Assembly: GCF_036013525.1 (NCBI RefSeq)
Contig: NZ_CP107853.1
Coordinates: 434,001 to 498,000 of the forward strand
Length of the DNA stretch: 64,000 nucleotides
Direction of reading: 5' to 3'
Source: Nonomuraea sp. NBC_00507
GTDB taxonomy: Bacteria > Actinomycetota > Actinomycetes > Streptosporangiales > Streptosporangiaceae
A program made the position numbers and the translations under genes. The notes beneath the pieces are model-generated. The model did no database searches. It worked only from the letters and a program-made list of their open reading frames with translations, and was not told where the DNA came from. How positions within the stretch are numbered: the first letter of the stretch is position 1; each line of letters starts with the position of its first letter. Of this stretch, positions 60,020 through 64,000 are shown piece by piece.

Positions 60020-60594
60020 GGCGACTCTCCGTCCGGGCAGCAGATGCCGGGCAGCGCCACGGTGACACGGGCCTCGACGCCCATGCAGCCGCCCTCCGGG
60101 GTGAGGATCCGGGTGCGGCCCATCACGTACCGGCGGCCGCGCCGGCCGGCGGTGGTGGGCAGGCAGCATTGCAGCGCGCTCAGGATGGTGACGGCGTCGA
60201 CGTGCACGATCCGCGCGGCGGCCTCCAGCTCCTCGCATGAGGGCGGGCAGCCGCCCTCATCCTGCATCGGGGCACACCGCAGCAGCGTGATCACGAGTTC
60301 GGCGGCGAGGGTCAGTGCCGGGGCGCATCCCTTGACGCCGCGGACGTCACGGTCTTCCTCGGGGAAGGACGACGAGGGCCAGACTCTCTCCACGTTCACG
60401 GTGAGCTGCCCGCCGGCCTCGCTCGAGCAGGGGTCTTCGCACTGGTCGAACGCTGGAGCGCCGGCCGCTACGCATGTGCGGCACGGGCAACCGGGCTGGC
60501 CGTCCACCTCCGCCGCCGTACGGTCCAGCGCCTCGCACACGCATGCCAGGACGGCGGCGGCGACGTCGTGCAAGCCGAGTGCTCCTATGGCCAT
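60016..60594 (-). CDS. Cys-rich phage head-tail connector-type protein
   Basis: This 192-aa protein begins MAIGALGLHDVAAAVLACVC and has an unusual 14 or so cysteines in pairs (GCPCRTC, EDPCSSE, GGCPPSC, LQCCLP, ICCPDG). Position, between the truncated phage gene and the gp10-like gene, fits a head-tail connector or tail completion protein of actinophages. Identity is inferred from order and style rather than from a motif. Confidence 0.7.
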   Translation of the reverse strand: MAIGALGLHDVAAAVLACVCEALDRTAAEVDGQPGCPCRTCVAAGAPAFDQCEDPCSSEAGGQLTVNVERVWPSSSFPEEDRDVRGVKGCAPALTLAAELVITLLRCAPMQDEGGCPPSCEELEAAARIVHVDAVTILSALQCCLPTTAGRRGRRYVMGRTRILTPEGGCMGVEARVTVALPGICCPDGESP

Positions 60595-60760
60595 TGCTGC
60601 GTCCGCGGTCGTCGCAGGTCCGGGCTCAAGACGCGGCTGGGCGAGGCGAGCCCGTAGGGGTTGACGCTCCGGATCCACAAGTCCACTCCGGGGATGCCGG
60701 TGCGGCCGTCGGCGTAGATCTCGGCCAGGTCAGCCACGCCGGTTACGAGCGGGACGGCGT
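60585..60760 (-). pseudogene. 3' fragment of a phage structural gene at a deletion scar
   Basis: The last 58 or so codons read cleanly as GDAVPLVTGVADLAEIYADG and on to RRPRTQQWP, then stop at 60585. Upstream of about 60760 this frame is only the antisense of the integrase. The coding stretch overlaps the following connector gene by 10 bp, normal phage packing. The 5' part of the gene has been lost. Confidence 0.7.
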
Positions 60761-60773
60761 CCCCGCAGGCGCC

Positions 60774-62153
60774 CGCACCCGGCTGGCCACGCTGCTCGGC
60801 GACGCCGTCATCGAAGGGCTGATCGGCTCCAATCCGGCGCTTCGTCAACGTCACCGCGGCCGCCGCTCCGGCGTGCGTACCGCCGGCCGCCGAGCTGACA
60901 AACCGGTGCTGCAGCCGTTGCAGTGGTTGCAGATGTCGGAGCGGATCGGCGTCCTGTCCGGCCGTGACGACGAGTTCGTGCTGGGGCTGCTGCTGACGTT
61001 CGGCGCGCTGCGGTACGGCGAGGCCATCGGGCTGCAACGCCCGTACATGCGGCCCGCTGGGATCCGCGTCGACTGGCAGATGGAGGAGATCGACAGCCGC
61101 TGGTATGTGCTGCCGCCGAAGGACGACTCCAACCGCGATGTGGATCTCCCCCCGATGGTGCACAATGCGCTCACCCAGTTGATCGCGGCGCACCCGGAGC
61201 GGCGGTGCGCGTGCAGGTCGGCCAAGATTGAGGGGCAGAAGGAGCAGCCCTGCCAAGGTGGCCTGCCATGCATTTTCGTGGGCCCGAAGGGCGGGCATCC
61301 CCGCAATGGCAACTTCTCGTCCCGCGTGTGGGCTCCGGCCGCAGACGGCCGCTACCCGACCAGCAGTGGCGAGCGGCGGCCGGACACGCGGGCGGTGGCG
61401 GTGGAACTTGACAGCGCATGGCCGGGCGTCCCGGTTCCATCGTGGCCGCGAGCCGTCCCGGGAGTCCCCTACGAGCGGCCGACGCTAAATGGCTACAGCC
61501 GCCGGCCGCCCAAGCTAGGGGTGAACGTGGCGTCGTCGCGCGCGCAGTTGGTGGCGTTCGCGGTCGAGCAGGGCGTGCCGGAGGAGGAGGCGCGGGCGAT
61601 GACCCGGCAGCTGATCATCGACCGGTTCATCCGCTCCCAGTATCTGACCGCGGACACGCCGGTCGCCTCCTGGTTGCCGATCCTGGACGGTCTCACGCCG
61701 CACCAGGTGCGCCACGCCCACAGCACCCTGTTGCACGGGCTGGGGACGCCGTTGCGGCTGCGGGACGATCGGATGGGGCATGTGTCACCGGAGATGCGGG
61801 GCATGCGGATGACGTACACCGACATCCTGCCGGAGTGGCGCACGCAGCTTCGGGGCGACCTTCAGAGGGTGGCTGAACGGACGTTGGCTGAGCGGGCATG
61901 GTTCGGGCTGCATTCGCCGGTGCGGATGCTCGACGCGCTGCTGGAACCGTTCCGGGACGGCCGTAGGAAGCCGGTGTCGCCGATGCCGACGCGGGCGAAG
62001 GTGATCCCGCTGGAGGGACGCAGCGGGTGGGCGGGACAGGGAGGTCCGCGCACTCACGGCGCATTCGATCAAAAAAGCCCGGCTCCGGAGATCTTGGAGT
62101 CGGGCGTCTTTCCTGTTCAGAGCGAGAGCCCCCAAACGGAATCGAACCGTTGA
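60774..62153 (+). pseudogene. int: Tyrosine-type integrase lacking its N-terminal domain
   Basis: The frame is integrase-like from RTRLATLLGDAVIEGLIGSN onward. It has catalytic Arg in LTFGALRYGEAIGL, the HxxR box LTPHQVRHAHSTLLHG, the GH of RMGHVSPEM and the Tyr of RMTYTDIL, and includes a Cys-rich insertion (RRCACRSAKIEGQKEQPCQ) in the catalytic domain. The arm-binding and core-binding domains are missing because the gene is fused head-to-head with a phage gene fragment at about 60760-60774. The open frame runs on through attR to 62153. Confidence 0.82.
62071..62110. terminator. Bidirectional hairpin between integrase and tRNA-Thr
   Basis: GCCCGGCTCC (62077-62086) pairs with GGAGTCGGGC (62096-62105) with one G-U, flanked by AAAAAA on the left and TCTTT on the right, so it can stop transcription from both directions. 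Confidence 0.75.
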
Positions 62154-62173
62154 CCTTCTCCTTACCATGGAGA
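62113..62173. repeat. attR: right 61-bp direct repeat of the integrated element
   Basis: Identical to 49288-49348. It overlaps the 3' 47 nt of the intact tRNA-Thr, so integration recreated a functional tRNA at this end, as expected for tRNA-targeting integrases. Confidence 0.92.
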
Positions 62174-62199
62174 CGCTCTGCCGACTGAGCTATAGGGGC
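62127..62199 (-). tRNA. tRNA-Thr (anticodon GGT), integration target
   Basis: A 73-nt cloverleaf with acceptor arms GCCCCTA and TGGGGGC, anticodon stem TCTCC/GGAGA around ATGGTAA (anticodon GGT), and T-arm AACGG-TTCGATT-CCGTT. No CCA is encoded. Its 3' 47 nt are duplicated at 49302-49348. Confidence 0.95.
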
Positions 62200-62238
62200 C
62201 TGTCCGTCGCTGCGGACAGGTGTAACCATACACGGCAC

Positions 62239-62469
62239 TCAGCGATGATGCGAACTGGTGCCGGCCCTTACGATCTTCTCCGCCACCCGCCGCGCGGGAA
62301 GCTCGATGATCTCGCACAGATCGGCCAAATCGACGTGTCTGGCCACCTCCGCCACGGAGGAGCAGTCCGCGACGACCCATCCGTGCCGGCGCACCCGCAG
62401 CACCTGCCGCCCGGCCCGCACGGCGCCCACGACCTCATAGCCGTCGAGCCCGACCCATCGCCTTTCCAT
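62239..62469 (-). CDS. Small hypothetical protein
   Basis: This 76-aa soluble protein (MERRWVGLDGYEVVGAVRAG) has a two-stranded RVRRHGWVVADC part and a helical C-terminus. I do not recognise the family. It is just outside the element on the tRNA side. Upstream lies only a weak ribosome site. Confidence 0.6.
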   Translation of the reverse strand: MERRWVGLDGYEVVGAVRAGRQVLRVRRHGWVVADCSSVAEVARHVDLADLCEIIELPARRVAEKIVRAGTSSHHR

Positions 62470-62547
62470 AGCGGCACAGAGTAGCCGCAGGGTCTCTCAA
62501 TTTTTGCCACGCCACAGGCGTTACAGCCATACCGAGTCGGCAGGTCT

Positions 62548-63072
62548 TCAGAACCGGTAGAAGCCCGCGAAGTCCTTCACCCGCGAGATGTCGTCGATCC
62601 GCACCACGGCTCCGGTCTCGGGCGCGTTCATCATCTTGCCCTGTCCCAGGTAGATGCCGACGTGGTGGGTTTTGACGGTCTTTTTAGTGATTTTTCCGAA
62701 GAAGACAAGATCGCCGGGTACGGGCGCCGCGTCGACCCGCCGCATCCTCCGGACGTGATCATTGGTGTTCCCCGGCCCCAGCACGTCCTCCCCGTGCGCC
62801 AGCGCGTACACCCACCGGGCGAACCCCGAGCAGTCGAGTCCGCGGGTCTTCGCGGCCGGGCAGGGCTTGATCCGGCCCTTGTAGCCCGTGCAGGTCCCCT
62901 TCGACGGCCCCGGCCGCTCCGCGTGGCCGCCGCCCCACGAGTACACGATGTCGCGCCGCTCGATCTCGTACGCGATCTGCACGATCCTCGGCAGCACGCG
63001 CGTGGCGAACGGCATGGAAGCCGTGGCGGTCAGCAGGATCAACACCGCCGCCACGGCTAACCGCCGCTTCAT
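62548..63072 (-). CDS. Secreted NlpC/P60 cell-wall peptidase
   Basis: This 174-aa enzyme has a signal/anchor sequence (LAVAAVLILLTATASMPFA) and an NlpC/P60 domain with the catalytic Cys in GLDCSGFARWVY, His in THHVGIYLGQGKM and a following acidic/His position. It would cleave peptide bonds in peptidoglycan stems. GGGGGACGGG precedes the ATG. The next gene upstream is a muramidase. Confidence 0.92.
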   Translation of the reverse strand: MKRRLAVAAVLILLTATASMPFATRVLPRIVQIAYEIERRDIVYSWGGGHAERPGPSKGTCTGYKGRIKPCPAAKTRGLDCSGFARWVYALAHGEDVLGPGNTNDHVRRMRRVDAAPVPGDLVFFGKITKKTVKTHHVGIYLGQGKMMNAPETGAVVRIDDISRVKDFAGFYRF

Positions 63073-63117
63073 CCCGTCCCCCTCCAGCTGCTGTCGGGCT
63101 CCGGGATTTATCCTGCA

Positions 63118-64000
63118 TTATCCGGCTTTAAGAGTGAGCTTCACCGAACCAACGGCGACGTTGATGCCGACCGTGCCCTTGGACGTGCGCGGCTTGGTGG
63201 TGAACGTGAACGTCACCTTCTTGCCGCGCGGCAGGTCCGCGATCGCGCAGCGCACCGCCGTGCCGCTGTAGGTGCACCCCGGCGCCTTGACCACCCGCTG
63301 CCCGCCGAACGCCCGCCCGGACAGCTTGACGTTCGTGACGGGGTGCGGGCCGGTGTTGGCGACGGTGACCGTGTACGTCCTCCTGCTCTTCGCCGCCCCC
63401 GTCACCGACACCTCGGCCGGCGGGTTGGCCATGGCCTTGAGCTGGGATTCCGAGCCGTTGAACGCGTTACCGCCACCGACCAGCGGCCCCTTGTCCGCCG
63501 ACTGCCAGAAGGTGTGCTTCTTCCAGCTCTTCGGCAGCTCCCCGGGATCGCTGCCCCACCGCGCGAGCCAGAGCGGGTTCGACTTGAACTTCGTGGAGTT
63601 GCCCGTGCAGGTCTGCCACCAGCTCGTCGTGGTGTAGATGATGGCGTGCCGGCCGGTTCGCGCGCGGTACCGCTTCGTGAAGTCCGTGAGCCAGCCGACC
63701 ATGTCTTCCGTGGACAGGTCGTAACAGTTGTTCTTGCCGTTCCTGTCCTTGTAAGGGTTGTCCTCGATATCGAGCACCCCTTGCAACGTCTGGCCGTCGG
63801 CGATCCAGCTGCCGCCGTTCTGGAGGAAATAATCGGCCTGCGTTACCCCATCGGATTCGTGCGGTTGCGCGAAGTGATATGCCCCGCGGAACAGCCCGGC
63901 CGCCGCGGCACCGCTGAACTGGGCGTCGAATCGCGGGTTACGGTAGTTGGTCCCCTCGGTGGCATGGACGAACGCGAACTTGCCACCCCCGGAGGCGACG
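63118..64000 (-). CDS. GH25 muramidase, partial (5' end outside window)
   Basis: The 294 residues seen cover most of a glycoside hydrolase family 25 lysozyme: FVHATEGTNYRNPRF, AYHFAQPHESDG, the catalytic acidic DIEDNPY and IIYTTTSWWQTCTG. A C-terminal CARDB/DUF11-like beta-sandwich follows (VTVANTGPHPVTNVKLSG). It should cut the glycan backbone of peptidoglycan and is presumably secreted. It lies 45 bp upstream of the NlpC/P60 gene on the same strand, so a paired wall-lysis operon is likely. Confidence 0.9.
   Translation of the reverse strand, partial: VASGGGKFAFVHATEGTNYRNPRFDAQFSGAAAAGLFRGAYHFAQPHESDGVTQADYFLQNGGSWIADGQTLQGVLDIEDNPYKDRNGKNNCYDLSTEDMVGWLTDFTKRYRARTGRHAIIYTTTSWWQTCTGNSTKFKSNPLWLARWGSDPGELPKSWKKHTFWQSADKGPLVGGGNAFNGSESQLKAMANPPAEVSVTGAAKSRRTYTVTVANTGPHPVTNVKLSGRAFGGQRVVKAPGCTYSGTAVRCAIADLPRGKKVTFTFTTKPRTSKGTVGINVAVGSVKLTLKAG

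Larger units (their letters stand above)
49349..62173. mobile_element. Integrated element (degenerate prophage/satellite) at tRNA-Thr
   Basis: About 12.8 kb flanked by the 61-bp attL and attR repeats. It holds a tyrosine integrase at the tRNA end, putative arm-type repeats at both ends, phage tail genes (59678-60760, 52660-55995) and non-phage cargo. No terminase, portal, capsid, major tail protein, lysis or replication gene is visible. The integrase lacks its N-terminus and several genes have frameshifts, so the element is probably immobile. Removing it would restore a normal tRNA-Thr followed by the MFS terminator. Confidence 0.85.

Noticed and set aside
60474..60773. N-terminal extension of the integrase frame
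   Set aside because: Arg/Pro-rich sequence antisense to phage connector and truncated gene; integrase similarity begins only at about 60774.

Overview
The window looks like actinomycete chromosome. GC is very high, third codon positions are G/C, GTG starts and 4-bp ATGA/GTGA overlaps are common, and the gene set includes a 12-TM APC permease, an ECF-type sigma factor, a LAL-type LuxR regulator, an rpmG-hadA-hadB-like block and many one-component regulators. A Streptosporangiales (Nonomuraea-like) host is my guess from overall gene content; no marker gene here proves it.

Layout. (1) 1-5853: end of an unidentified gene, then a minus-strand oligopeptide-type ABC importer operon (binding protein, two permeases, two ATPases). 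(2) 5992-10651: small regulatory and stress genes: DUF2809 protein, WrbA with a divergent MarR regulator, a copper chaperone under a CsoR-like palindrome, a PfpI/DJ-1 protein, an APC permease, and VapB beside a decayed vapC. (3) 10661-23480: lipB, sigma factor plus partner membrane protein, hydrolase, PspC, HAD, AraC/NmrA pair, uppP, TetR with a YhgE-like protein, ArsR with an MFS exporter, and hrpB. (4) 23527-28359: amidase, then deoC, a full aldehyde dehydrogenase and a half-length non-catalytic one. (5) 28539-37221: a 48-aa charged protein, a LAL regulator, a GDT1-type manganese exporter with a well-formed yybP-ykoY riboswitch, murB, a glycosyltransferase-like gene, a HadB/HadA-like hydratase pair, rpmG, tRNA-Met and a twin-arginine protein. 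(6) 37408-49215: an MXAN_6230/SCO0854-family protein, then a seven-gene aromatic-compound catabolic operon read away from its LysR regulator, followed by an MFS transporter.

(7) 49288-62173 is the main discovery: an integrated element of about 12.8 kb bounded by a perfect 61-bp direct repeat. The right copy contains the 3' part of an intact tRNA-Thr(GGT); the left copy carries a 47-bp tRNA 3' remnant. Inside are phage tail genes (connector, HK97-gp10-like, a tail assembly chaperone pair arranged for -1 frameshifting, tape measure) and a tyrosine integrase that has lost its N-terminus at a head-to-head deletion scar with another truncated phage gene. The place where a major tail protein would be expected holds instead a secreted small protein, a SnoaL-like gene and an SDR/XRE-MmyB divergent pair with a vestigial duplicate. 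The element carries many frameshifts and looks like a decaying satellite or prophage remnant with cargo.

(8) 62239-64000: a small hypothetical gene, a secreted NlpC/P60 hydrolase and the 3' part of a GH25 muramidase, both cell-wall hydrolases.
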